This document shows, in pieces, positions 48,285 to 60,445 of a stretch of 64,000 bases of DNA (position 1 is the stretch's first letter; the number at the start of each line of letters is the position of its first letter). The position numbers and the translations under genes were made by a program. Source of the DNA: Phallusia fumigata (Eukaryota > Chordata > Ascidiacea > Phlebobranchia > Ascidiidae); the NCBI GenBank assembly GCA_008931825.1, contig QXVZ01015148.1, positions 62,001-126,000 on the forward strand, read 5' to 3'. The notes under the pieces are model-generated. The model had not been told where the DNA came from. It worked only from the letters and a program-made list of their open reading frames with translations, and did no database searches.

Positions 48285-50727
48285 TTTGGTAAAAGTAATC
48301 AACTATATACTGTGGGCTGAAAAAAGTAATAATCAGTATTCATTATTAGGCAGAAAAGTAAATGGTTTGTTTGTTACATTGCGATGGAAATGAGTGCAGT
48401 TTTTATTTCTGCAGTTCCAGTTTTTTTTCATGACTGGACAAACGCTTGAGTTTTAATCAGCTGGTTGCAAGGAACATTTTTCCACATAACGGACAACCAG
48501 GACATAATTCTACAACAGGCAATATTTATTAACACCGCATTTGTTTTTCTACTGCCAACAAAAAAACGCCTTTTAAATTTTTTTTAGTACACATTATGAA
48601 TCAAAACTTCAAACATTAGAACAAAGTTTTCTTTAAAGGTCGTATATTTCTAACAACTATTTATTTAAAACCCTACCGGCACTCAAACCTCCGCAACTAA
48701 CTGCTGTTAAATTGTGTCCTGATCTAATATGGCGAAATCCCTTTTTCTTGGCTTTTTGTGCAGGGGGCATTTCGTAGTCTGTTCTGTCAAATATTGATTG
48801 TAAGCAGCGGTTGGCTCCGTGCATTTATGGAAGTCAAAAACTATGTACAAGGTCCGTTGAACAATGACAGACCAAAAACGTGCACAACTGGAAGTACAAC
48901 ACGCTTTTCCACAACAGGCGTATACCTTGCCAGCACAAAATGCGAAACATATGTGCGCTTTACAAACAAATGTTAAAATAAAAGCTATACGCGGTGCCTC
49001 GAAGAAGTAATTGTGCCTCATGAATTCATGATCTTTTGTCCTCAACAACATCGTCTCTAACCTTTTGGGATGGTTGTTTCCAAATGATTTATACCATGGA
49101 CCCACTTAACCAACAGTCGCCAACCCGAAATTTTGTTCGCAAGTAGCATGTTTATATTCGTACATTAAGAAGAGAAAGTATGTGCTTTTTATTGCTAAAC
49201 CTTTCAGACCCCTACCTAATTACAAAATATCCCCCAGTGAGGAATTTCATTTCTGTTCTGGGCGTTTTGGAAGCACTATTATAGTAGTGCGTGTAAAGAC
49301 TTGCACATGCATTAAGGCAATTTTTGTGTCGTTCTCAACTGATTTTTTTGTCTTGACAGAAAAACAACATGTTGAACATTTCATCACGTTACTTTGCTAT
49401 TCAAGTGTTCCCGACGCTGCCTGTTCCATACTAGTTCATTGTTCCAAATAATTTTTGTGATGTTACATAAATATTGTGTGTCTCACCACAATGCATTGTT
49501 ACATAACAATTGTTTTCATGTCAAATTATCGACGTGCCATATAACACTCCATACCTAAGTGTTGCGTGGCTTACTAAAAACTATGCGGCCCACAGTTTGC
49601 CTAACACCTAGCTTCAAGATGTTTGTTTTCAAATCTGCCGGGTTGAGTATCAAAAAACTGGTTTTATTTTACCAATGCTTGCAACTCGCTACCTGTCATG
49701 TACGCACATTGCAGATTATAAAGACAGCGATATATTAAAATAAACACTTACAATCGCACGCAAGGCAAAAAAGCGAAAAAGCGAGTGATTTTGGCAAAGT
49801 TTATAAAAGGCTCTACAGTGGAAAGTAATGAAGCAGTCGGCAGCGTTAGGTTAAAAAACTGTAGTTTTGCGAAAAGACATTCCCAATTGGTCAAGTTCGG
49901 TATAGTTTTAAAATACCAGCTATGGTGTCATCGATCTCGTCGGTGACGTCACATGTCGTCAATGATGACGTCACAGTTCGTCTGTGATGCTCTCGACGAT
50001 GGACGACAAACACACGAGGCTGGAATTCCGCTTGGTGTCGCTGTTAACACTTGTAGACGGAGAAGTATGGTCTGCCAAAAAAACTTTGAGATTGAAGTGA
50101 TGTCCGGCTATAATTGCGTAGTTGCACTCCTTTAAGGCACAAGGAACCGTTGTCTACACAATTCTACCCGCTTGTCGATCAGTTGCAACAATTACGTGTC
50201 CGTTGTGTTGTACCCACCTACACGTGGTTGTTTATCAACGTAGATCGAAGCGTTTGGCAAAACGTAAACTTTTGAGCTGTATTAGATGTCACAAACTCCA
50301 TTAGATGCGTTATTTAAGACGGCGAGGGCACGTTTTAGGCACTAACTAAAGTGTGGTTAACAGTTAGCCGAGTTTTTAATCCCCGGCCTACATGCAGGGA
50401 TTTGATATGCAGGCGTTGACAAGTTGGCGCGGATCGTAATTGGCGAATTCTCGCAGCACGACGTCATTGCTATTTCGCGCTTCATGCCGGCGAACGCGAA
50501 TATTCGCGAATCTGCCTTCTCGACCTTTGTGGGCGAACGCAGGTTGTAACCTCCAATCTGACAAATCGATTCGGGGATCCAGGGACTACTGGGCGCCTCA
50601 TTAAATTAATTATGTACCTACTGGGTTTTTTTCCATCGCCTAATGCCAGATGTTGAATTAGGGACAATGCCAGACGTTAAATTATTAGCAATGAGGATAT
50701 TCTGGGCGTTAAAATCATTTCTGCTTT
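48285..50727. other. Spacer between the GPCR promoter and the MRF 3' end
   Basis: No supported gene. It should include the GPCR promoter on the left and the MRF 3' UTR on the right. Two perfect TGACGTCA palindromes lie at 49944-49951 and 49966-49973, 22 bp apart. Other ORFs are short and unsupported. Confidence 0.45.
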
Positions 50728-52917
50728 TTATGTGCTGCAACCAAATGATCGCTGCAGGCGGTCGCTCAACTCACCGATCGAATCTTCGGAAAAGCACATC
50801 ACTCCGGGTGGTGACGTCTGACTTACGTCATCGCCGCGCTGTAGCATTGCGAGTTCCTGCAAAAATACAAAGAATCGATTAGATTTGAAAAAAATGATTG
50901 TAAGGATTAGCGCTGCCTAAGAAAACGCTTTTCTTCTGACAGTCTCTTCAGCGAACTCTGCTGACTATACTGTTCCCGACACATGAGGTATCGGTCGCAT
51001 CGCCGACATTTATCCCGACGCAGAGAGAGCGATCCCAAATCTAATTCGCAAAAACGTCAGGAGTTGGCAAGAGCTCGAGTGGCGGGCCGCAAAGAGCAGG
51101 TCCCTTGCGACGAAGCAGGCACGCGCTACAAGCTGCGTAGCTGATGCACTTTCCCTTATGTTTCCGGCACGCCGTGGCACGCCGCTATCAGCGAGTAATA
51201 TTACTGCAAATTCTTGTTCGCCCCCGGGACGCCAAGCCACGAGCCAAGATTTCAACGCGGTTAAATGGAGGACTAAGGCATTCGTTTCGACCTTCTGCTT
51301 TATAGGGCGCTCATTAAATGGAAATGGCGCAAGCAATGCGGCGCGCTGAGGCTTCACAATAAATACGAAAGCATCTAAGAGGAGCGATGACACTGAATTC
51401 AACAATAAGGCAAATTTTATACTTACATTCAATGTGTCCACGCAGCCCTCCGCGTTTACAGGCGACACAGGCGATGTAGGTGACGTCATCGCTAACCTGA
51501 TGACGTCATTGCCGGTGCAAAAGTTAGGCGACATGCTCGCGGGGCTCGAGAAGGCCGACATCACGTCCGCTTGGGAGCAGGGGGCCTGAGGGTTCCCCGT
51601 TTTGTCGGGTTGGTCTCCTGCTTGTTGCTGGTCACCGTACAAGATGCGCTGCAGGTTGCAGATGTAGGTGATGGCGTTGCGCAGGATCTCCACTTTCGGA
51701 AGACGCTGGTTAGGGTTTGCGCATGCGCAACGCTTCAGAGTTTCGTATGCTTGGTTGACCCGCTTCAGACGCCGGCGTTCGCGCAGTGTGGCGGCGCGGC
51801 GGCGGTCATGGGGCCCGCTCTTGCGTTTGCATGCCTTGCACGCCCAGGCCAGGCACTGGTGTCCGTTAGGGTGGCTTGTGTGGTGAAATGAGGACAAACT
51901 GTTTTCCTCATCGCCTTGGTCGAACATTCCGTCGCTCCCCGACAGACTGCTGCTTGTTTGAAGGCCTGGAATTTTAGCGAAACGCACTCGCTCGTTGTTG
52001 GAATGCGCGTCAAAATCCAGTGGGTCCTCGGAAAAATTAGCAAGGGCATCTGACTTAAAAAACAGCTGTTCAGAGTTGGTGAATGCATTAGCTCGCATGT
52101 CTATTTTTGTGGGTGGAAACACTGTTCCGGTAACCTGATTTGGAACCTTGTGACTTGGTTTGAAGTCGCGTGACTTTTCGGGGGATGAAGAGAGCGAGAG
52201 CAACTCTTCGACACTAGGTAGCGCTGTGTCGACTGACAAATGCGGTCTTTTAGCCGGCGTGCTTTCGTTCAGATATTGCATCATAGCCTTGATTGCGTCA
52301 TCATTTTCTTCGCAATTACCGAAAGTTAGAGTCGGTTCGATGCTGGAAATGGGCGGGGCGGCGGCTTCCTCCTCAAATGACGTCACGACCGGATAGTGAA
52401 GCTTGGGCTCGCCGGCAATGACGTAATCGCCTTCAAGAAGGTTCTCCAGTGCAAGCTCAAATGTCGCAGAGTTGTCGATCTGTTCTTTTTTAATTGGCTT
52501 TTCCAACATGCTTTGGCTCTGAACTTTAAGGCCTTCGCTGGGGCTAAGCGACGAGTTGACGACATACTGGTCTGCTTGGGTCGGAAACACCGACTCCGGT
52601 GACGTAAACATGACGTCACTATGGGTGGATGACGTATAGTTGGTGAGTTCCTCCAGGATTGAAAGATCACTTTTCATGGCAATCTCGTCCGCCTTCTTTT
52701 GCTCCTCATCTTTGCTCTTTGTGTCTGCTGCCTCCCGGTTCGATATTGATTCAGAGAGCAAGACGTCGTGGCTGCTGCGCTTCCTACGCGGCGATTGCGT
52801 CACAAAGCGTAGTTGTGACGTCACCTCAGGTGTTGCCATTAGCGACTGCAGGCAGACACTGCCATTGGTGAACATGTATGAAGCGAAGTCGAGCTCCTCG
52901 AAAGGCAAGCAAGTCAT
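50728..52917 (-). CDS. MRF: Myogenic regulatory factor, MyoD-family bHLH
   Basis: Exon 1 is 51427-52917 (497 codons) with a GTAAGT donor. Exon 2 is 50728-50856 (42 codons plus TAA), phase 0, giving 539 residues. ATG at 52917 ([16 protein letters not shown]) is the first in the frame. Around residues 355-425 lie the Cys/basic domain [14 protein letters not shown] and the b[23 protein letters not shown], then [19 protein letters not shown]. Vertebrate MyoD has CKACKRKTTNADRRKAATMR and [19 protein letters not shown]. The Ala-Thr pair of the basic region that marks myogenic bHLH is present. Exon 2 encodes [14 protein letters not shown], resembling helix III. It is an E-box-binding nuclear activator of muscle genes. 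Tunicates have one such gene, reported in Ciona to make two proteins. If the intron is kept, the frame runs on to 51010 (about 635 residues). Five TGACGTCA palindromes lie within exon 1. Confidence 0.95.
51010..51426 (-). other. Open intron of MRF: alternative C-terminus by intron retention
   Basis: The exon 1 frame continues for about 138 codons past the GTAAGT donor before a stop at 51010. The extension has no known domain; parts are hydrophobic ([19 protein letters not shown]) and parts Ala/Arg-rich. It could be a real alternative tail or a chance open frame in GC-richer sequence. Confidence 0.4.
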
Positions 52918-54300
52918 TTTCAAAATATTTTGTTCTGTCGCAACAAAAACAAATGGTTTGACAAAGTTTTCCTCGAAGGGTTTTCAACTAAAAATTAAAC
53001 TTTTATTGTAACTCATCCTCGAATGTCTAAAAAGTTGCTCTTTCAATTGATTAAATTGCGTAATAACTGGTCTATATAACAAAAGTCTTGCTTAGCTTGT
53101 TGGGCGCACCCACTAACCAAAAGTTTTTACCTTTAATTTAAGTTAAAACGTACTGATTTATCTAAGCGCGTGGCCTTGATCTACACTTAGGTATCTCCTA
53201 ACACTCCCTGTGGACTGTAGAACGTACAACCGTGATCATTCCTTACAATAAAAAATTAAAGTTAAAACCGCCAGACAAGCTTGCAAGCAGCGGTTGCCTC
53301 GGATTGCGTTTTAATTAAACATACATGTAACCGCGATAGAAGGCTCTTTCCAGCACAATTTTACCGGCGAAAAGATGTTCGGTTATTTTTTTTCTTACAG
53401 CGTGCTGTGCTTTGTCTTTCAATCACGTAGAAGTGACTTGGACTCTAAGCTGATTCAACTGTTGTTCATTCCTATCGACGCCTTCCATTTATTGCAGTTC
53501 AATTATCACGTCACACACGACTTGAGCAAACTTCTTCGCGTCACCACAGATCGAGTGCTGTCTCCCGGGACGCCCCCTCGTCACGTGACCCGGCTTTGAA
53601 GTCGTCGCGCTTCACTCGTACCCACGCGCAGCGCCAGTCTCGCGTCGTACCCCTGCCGGTCGAACCGGCGTGGAATGCGTGCGCCAAGTCCTGCGCATTG
53701 GCTGAAGAGCGAATTCCACGCTAACGTTTCGACTCCAGATGCACGAAGCCGCTTTGGTTAGTGACATCATTTATAGTTATCCATGTACTCTCTTGACCTT
53801 TTGCGATTAGTCTTGTTTGATGACTTAATTGTTTAGGCCGCCACCGAGAAATGGTCTTCATGTTGGTCAATTTCGACATTGTTTTGTAAAAATAGACAAA
53901 AAAGCTGCATACCTAAATTTCGAACTCACCGCGATCGTGTTAGCTTTTGACAGCGTTTTTGACCTTTTTCTGATCTTAGAAACATTCACCTATGAATACG
54001 GCCCAGTTTAAATTTGACGCTAAAGCAAGTGTTGTCTTTGGGCTTTTAACAAGGAAAATGTACCCATCGGTTAAGGCTTTAAAGTTGCTTCGCGGCCAAT
54101 GGTTGAGAAACACTGGGCTATGTCGACTGTAAAAGGCATTTCTATGTTCCATTTTGAGCCATAAAAAATAACAATTGGCGCTTCTTTACTTTTACGGTGA
54201 AACAAATCCGAGCTAAAGGACCAATCACGTCGCGTACACGGTCCCATGCACGCACGAAGTATCAACGACAGAAACACATTTAGAAACATTACGTAAATAA
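52918..54300. promoter_or_regulatory. Likely MRF promoter and upstream region
   Basis: Sequence directly upstream of the MRF ATG. It includes an E-box TCACGTGA near 53582 and a GC-rich patch (about 53570-53720), with inverted arms GCGTGGAAT and ATTCCACGC around a 35-base loop. A degraded hAT-type end (GGTTGAGAAACACTG) is near 54100. A TATA box is not certain. T-box or E-box control is expected from known Ciona muscle biology but is not demonstrated here. Confidence 0.4.
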
Positions 54301-54777
54301 AGATTCACTTGTTGCATGTCTTGTGGGACCGGGAGGCCACTCACCACAAGTGAATCATAATATCAGTGTGCATTAGATTCGAAGGGCATGTAAATTAGGG
54401 GCGTGCAGACTTGCGACCGTGAAACTGAATGTCAACGCCCGCTCAACTAATGACTTGATTTGGACGTTCTGGAATGACGAGATACTTTAAAATTAACATT
54501 TGCTGATCAGCTTTGGCCAAATTGTGAATTCTGATGCAAGTTTTCGCATCCAAATGCCTCAAAAAATCGTAATAAAAAAGAAACTTGTAAATATATTACA
54601 AAAAAGTACCCTTTTTTAATCAAGGATGCCAGTGTGTCTATGTTTACTGCAAGGCAATGGACATGAACATGTAGATGCTTGTTTAGTGACTTGATTCCGG
54701 CAACTACGAAAAATTCGGCGTTGCAGAAGCTCGCAGCTTTTTGCTAAGGGTGTTTTAAACCACGATATTAAATTTAA

Positions 54778-54935
54778 ATTACATATAGAACAAAACTGTT
54801 CTAGAGCTTGTATATAGTACATACATTGCATTGTATACGTTTCGACAATCGTTTTTGTCATCATTGGTGCATAGTTTTTGAATGGTTTATAAATGTATTT
54901 ACTATAAGTACAAGTTCTCTGGCAGTTAAGTATTT
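54778..54935. mobile_element. Foldback MITE copy
   Basis: Left arm AAAACTGTTCTAGAGCTTGT and ATACATTGCATTGTATACG; right arm TACAAGTTCTCTGGCAGTTA. Same family as the element at 27.93 kb, with more diverged arms. Intergenic. Confidence 0.7.
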
Positions 54936-55864
54936 CATTGTCCGTGCCTTTGTTCATACGATATAACTTGCTTCGATGACTTCCGGCAACGCACACAATA
55001 GCAATGTTTGAAACTTGTGTAGTTCAGAAGAATCCGACACTTTCAACCCACCAACATCGACAAATCTGTTACATCCGACCGTGAGGAAACATATGCTGGG
55101 TTTACGATTGACACGCGCTTCACCCATTGTGGCGTGTTACCTCTACAACATCCATGCCCATTGTTACCCGGCACGGAAACCGTGTTTTACTACGTCATAT
55201 TCTCTGCATGCGCGCGTCGCGGCGTCTGGCACCACGCCAATTGTGTAAAGGAATTTGATCATTGACAAAAACATATTTTTGAATTGTTTTAGCCCTAAAA
55301 CCGAAGGTTATAGAAAAAATCCTTGTGAAATATTCGCTTTCAAGTTCGTGGAATGGGCGGAAAGACTTGTCTGTTATGATTACATTTAATGTTATCTATG
55401 ATGCTTTTAATTCACACCTTGACAAGATTTTACTCTCAACGACTACACATAAACGAGGTTGGCACATTAAGCAAATTATTTAAAAAATTATATAATGTCC
55501 TTCGCAGTAACTTGCTCTTTAAAGGCGCACAAGACAAGTGGATTTAAAACAGCCATCTTGGGCCGTTGAAAACATTCAACTTTATTACTGATTAACTTTA
55601 TGTGAGGAATTAATAACTTTATTTCTGATTTTTTACAAACGTTGCGTGGTTTTTGTTGCTTTGTTTTTTTCCAAACCATTGATTGTTAACCACGGCTTTT
55701 AATCATACTTCTAGCCGACTGCTGTGAAAATTTTTGATGCTTTTTCAGCCTAAACTTTGGGACAGTCATACACGGTCATGTGACATTTATAAGTGAACCG
55801 CCCCAAATGTATGCGTTTTATTGTCGCGCAAAGTACTGTTAATTAATTTAACTCAAAACTCATT

Positions 55865-55975
55865 AAATACCGGAGAAGTTGTGTATTATGTGACAAGAGC
55901 GTTTGTCGAAACATTTGCAATATAATGTATCCACTACAAAAAAGTTCTCTGGCTCTAGTGTTTTTATTTAAGCTA
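55865..55975. repeat. Foldback MITE remnant
   Basis: Contains GTTTGTCGAAACATTTGCAA and AAAGTTCTCTGGCTCTAG, matching the middle and right arm of the CTGCCAGAGAACTTG family. Confidence 0.5.
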
Positions 55976-57859
55976 CGTTTGTCTCTTGTGCCCCTGAGTG
56001 TGGATTCAAAAAAAGCAAGATTTTTCAAGAGTTCAATTAATTTCAAACGAAACAGGCGCCAACTAAACAAACAGTAAACGCGGCATCACGGCGCAAACTG
56101 ATCCAGTCTCTTAGTGAGCAAAGGGGGCGAAAAAAACAGATGGTCTTGACTGATAACCTGCGAAAACCGAAGGAGGCGAAAATTTTCGTGCGCGCCAACT
56201 TGGAGGCCGATGAGACGTGGGTGAGAAATCGCATGGAACTGTTTGGTTTTGTTAATTTGGAGCTAATTTCGTGCGTTGCGGTTTATTTACAAAGGTCAAC
56301 AATACTACGATAGTGGTTGGTGGAAAAAACGTGACCGTTGCTATATCGAAGATGATAGCTCCAAATACGTTTTTATTCGGAGTCAAATACGCGTTCCTAC
56401 CGAGATAAATGTGTTTTTGCAAATTCTGACATGTTTTATTTCAAGGGTCATGTGTTTGGTTCTGTTTTCAATGCAAAAAGTTTTGAAAAGTTTGGTTAAG
56501 AGTTTAACACCAAACCGTGCATGACAAACCATGTAGGGTCAATTGTTGATTAACAAAGTAGCTAATACTACTTTACAAATGACATGGATGACTCTGCGTT
56601 AACTCTGCTATGCAACCCATCTTACCTTACTTTATTCAGCAAATAATATTTGGGCACTGAATAAGGTTTGCCTGAAGTAATGTTTTTCTCACTTGGTCGT
56701 AAAAAAGCCAAAAATATTAAGCTTATAGTCATACTGACGCAGTTTAAAAGGGCAGAGTAATTCGTGCTTTCTTTTGTAATAAATTTCACCTTATTTTTGC
56801 CGCAACTCTTTGGCTAAGGAAGAACAAAATCTTCGGGCAAAATTAATGGGCTTGACAGTTTTTGTTTTTAATAGATGGTTTGAAATTCTTCTCTTTTGGT
56901 AATGAAGCCCAAATTTCCATTAAAGATGATGAAAGCAGTTACACGTCACAACCTTTTCAACAAACCGGTTTGTACCGGTTTAAGCTCGTCAGAAACCAGC
57001 CGCGCTGAAAGACTGCTAAAGTATGTGGCCGTGGTTTTGAAGTCGGCATGTTCTGCCAGAGATCCCTTTACGCATGTTGTGGTCCCGCTAATCAGGTTTT
57101 ATTGTCGATAGAACTGCATTCCCGTGAGACAACGTTTCAAAGAACATAAATGCATTATCGTGATCCCTACGTATACGTGTAGGCAGCGTTCCAGTAAACC
57201 GGTTTAGGCCCCCTTTAACAGACCCTTACCTGCCCTTGGTTCTGACAGGAATGACCTAGGCGATATCCTTGATAAACTAAACATGGGGTATTAGAATTTT
57301 CGAAAACGGACGGTCTTCGATATGGCAATTTGTGTAGCTCGGATGCCACTAAAAACGTATTAACTGCTGCATTATGGTTGTAGTCAGTCTTACGACACTA
57401 TTCAAGATGTGACCAGCATGTCCCTTTACCCATATGTTTTAATGAATCGACTACCTTATTTCAGTCTGAACCCCTTACCTAAATCGCAGTGATAAAAAAC
57501 GTATTTAAAATCCGAAAATGAAAACGTTTTGTGGTATAAATCGACTACACGAAATTTGTTTATCGGATATAACTTTTTTTGTTTAAAGCTGTTACATTTT
57601 TTAGTTTGTTGTCCACGGTGCGTTGTATTTCGCGCTCAGAGTGTTATTTACTCGGAGGAAATTGACATGTGTAGGACGCCGGTACGCTCAATACATTTGC
57701 CAGAAGAGCCTTCATAAATTCATACAATGCCTTGGAAGCATCATTTTATTCATAAAATATAGGTCAGTTTGTCCATGTAATCTTGGGGATAATCAAATTT
57801 CTGCCAGAGTACCTATATGTAATGAATATCAAAAATTATTGCAAAGTTTTTAAAAGTCG

Positions 57860-57955
57860 CTGTTATCAACAGCAGTGCATAACGAAACATTAGTAGAAAA
57901 ATGTATTTACTACATGCAAGTTTTTTTGGTAGTTTTATTTTTAATCAAACTACTC
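57860..57955. repeat. Foldback MITE remnant
   Basis: Contains GTGCATAACGAAACATTAG and a degraded right arm (GCAAGTTTTTTTGGTAG). Similar to the 33.95-kb remnant. Confidence 0.4.
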
Positions 57956-60445
57956 TTCAAGTCCATATCTTCAGTTCCAAAACAAATTCTAGCTTTCCAA
58001 CTTTCAGCAACTTCACTTACAGTGGCTTGATGTGGACATCAATTACCGCAATTACTAACAAGGCTCTTCACCAAGACATCTGGCCTCTTTTAAATCACGT
58101 GATTCCGCCTGGTATGTCCGGCATCTCTTATTAAACGCCCGATCTCAACTATTCCCTTGGCGAGGTGCGGTAATAGTTGGTGCAACTTTGGAGCTCGCGA
58201 CTCTTTTTCTCTTCCCATCTAGCTCTGTCATCGCTTTTGACGAGATTTAAATTTCTGTCATCGACAAACGGAAATTGGTGTGGGCCCTTTTCATCTAGGC
58301 ATGGCAGCCTATCACTTCAGTTTCTTAAAAGAAATAGAAGCTGTACAAAATGAATTAATAAGGTTTGTCATTCCAGCATCAGCTCATAACCCCATTTCGT
58401 TTTCGCGAACTATTTAGTTTTTCATTGACTGCACAAACTATTATGAATTGTGCTTGATCTATGACGTGGAGGTATGACGTCACTATAATGGCCTGCGACA
58501 TCTTTTAGACTCAAGCGAACTGTGTAAGTCCCGATGACTAATGTCAAACATAATTCCAATGACGTTGCTCTCACCCTTTGTTGGGGAATATGACGCCTCA
58601 GCTATATTTGTATCCTACCGTAACAGAGTGTCCAACGGCTAAAATTTATTCTAAGGCACACGCACATGGAAACTGAATTGTTTCATTAACTGGTTACAAA
58701 GACAGCATTTAAGCTTTCTGCTTTGAAATAGAGATCTCGCCCGGGACCTTTAAAACACTTTATTAGTTTTGAAGCAGATCCCTGTGTAACCCGCGTGTTA
58801 GCTGCTTTGAATCTACTCCGGTCCCATTAACTAAGGAGTTTTTATTTAGACAGAATGATCTAAAGCAAATACTTTGCAACAAATACGAGCACTTGAGTAG
58901 TCGAAACTGCTCTTTTGAACCGTAAGCCTGTGGCTATGATTAAACGCATTGAAGATATGGAACAGTTGATTTCTGGCCATTTTTTTGCTGCAAAATTGTC
59001 CATAACACCAGTTTTTGCCCTTTTTTATTTTCAAGGGTTTCAAACACAGGGTGATCCTGAGGTCATAGCACGATCAGGCTTTTCATGCCTGTACATTGGT
59101 CGAGCGCCTAAGACCAGTAAACCGAGTGATCGTCTAATTATGTTTTAAGCTTTTACGAACAACTATTTTTCGAATTAGTGCGCCACCCTGTGGACTCGAT
59201 TGCAGGCGCGTTTCACTTTTTTCGGCTCTCCGCGGGGATTAGGAAAGTGAGGAGCCGGTGCTTTGCGTGTGCTGCCGACACCTGTCTGTTGGTGCACTTC
59301 TGTGGCAGCTGAGTTTAAATGCTCAGACGCACCGGCATTTAATAAATTTAAACCACCGTCGAGCGAATACCAAAGCGGCCTTTTTAGACCGTTGTCGGTG
59401 GTGCAACGCTCCGAAGGGAGTTGCTGTTGCTGTCACGTGACAGCCTACGTCTGTCCAAGTTTACAGTAAGTTTTTAAAATTGAAAACGGAATTTGGTATT
59501 CTATTAATCGGTTTAAATGATATACAGGCACACGTGACATTGCGTAAAGCAGCAAGAAATGAGGTTGGATTACATATATACATCATATACAAATTTGTAT
59601 TATACAGTCGGTCTTCTAAACAATACAAGGCGGATTCGCAGGTTGATAAAGTGTAAAATCAATCAATCCTACCTGTCAAAAAGGTGTCCTTCTTTTAGGT
59701 CAGTGATTCTTTTATCCTTTTTCTTTGTCGGCACTCCTTTGAGATCACCAACCAGTTCCCGCATCCCTTTGTAATTTCCGAAAAATAATTTCGAATGTTC
59801 CTACCTAACTATGTAAATAACCCTTGATTAAGCGTCCTCGCTCCCCCAAGGGGTTAACGACCCCGGTTAAGAATCTCTGTAATTGTTACTTTTTTAACCT
59901 TCCCTCCAATATGATACCTGTTTTTGTTCCCATGTGCGGCTCCGTTAAACGGCACCCAGTAAAATATAGTTTGCAGGCGTTTGTTACTCTACCGGATGAA
60001 TTTAAAAATAATAAAGGCCGTTAGGGGGCACTATATGTACGTTATTTTGAGATAATGTCATTCTGAGCCAATTTAAAAAAACTTAACCTTATGTCATTGA
60101 GGCGCACTATAAGTCAGTCGGAGCAGCAAATACTGACTGATACGTTTTTTGTGATAGCAATCCAAAAACTAAAGTATTTTTTCAATGTAAACATGTGAAA
60201 AACTATTGGGAAGAGGTGACGTTTTGGATTTCTGCAAACCTCCCAATTTCCTTTTTTCGCACTTCTATGTGCTTTTTTGGAACGTATCCGATTTGTTAGT
60301 TCGTGTATTTCATGTGCGCGGTGCGGTATGTAGCTGCCTGTTGCTGTTTAATAGGTGCTATTGTTTTTATCCGTCTGCATTTATGTTGTGCTTTTCTTCT
60401 TGTCGCGTACAAAACAAACCATACTGCTATAGCGATGGTCGCTAA

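Larger units (their letters stand above)
54301..60445. other. Upstream/intergenic region without recognised genes
   Basis: No exon with a domain signature was found on either strand; all ORFs are below about 130 codons and low-scoring by eye. It contains foldback MITE copies and one TGACGTCA at 58475-58482. A small hairpin (GATTCACTTG and CAAGTGAATC) is at about 54302-54357. Distal MRF enhancers or an unannotated non-coding transcript are possible but not supported. Confidence 0.4.

Noticed and set aside
51571-51891. Long ORFs on the + strand opposite MRF
   Set aside because: Shadows of the GC-richer MRF coding exon in other frames; no independent features.
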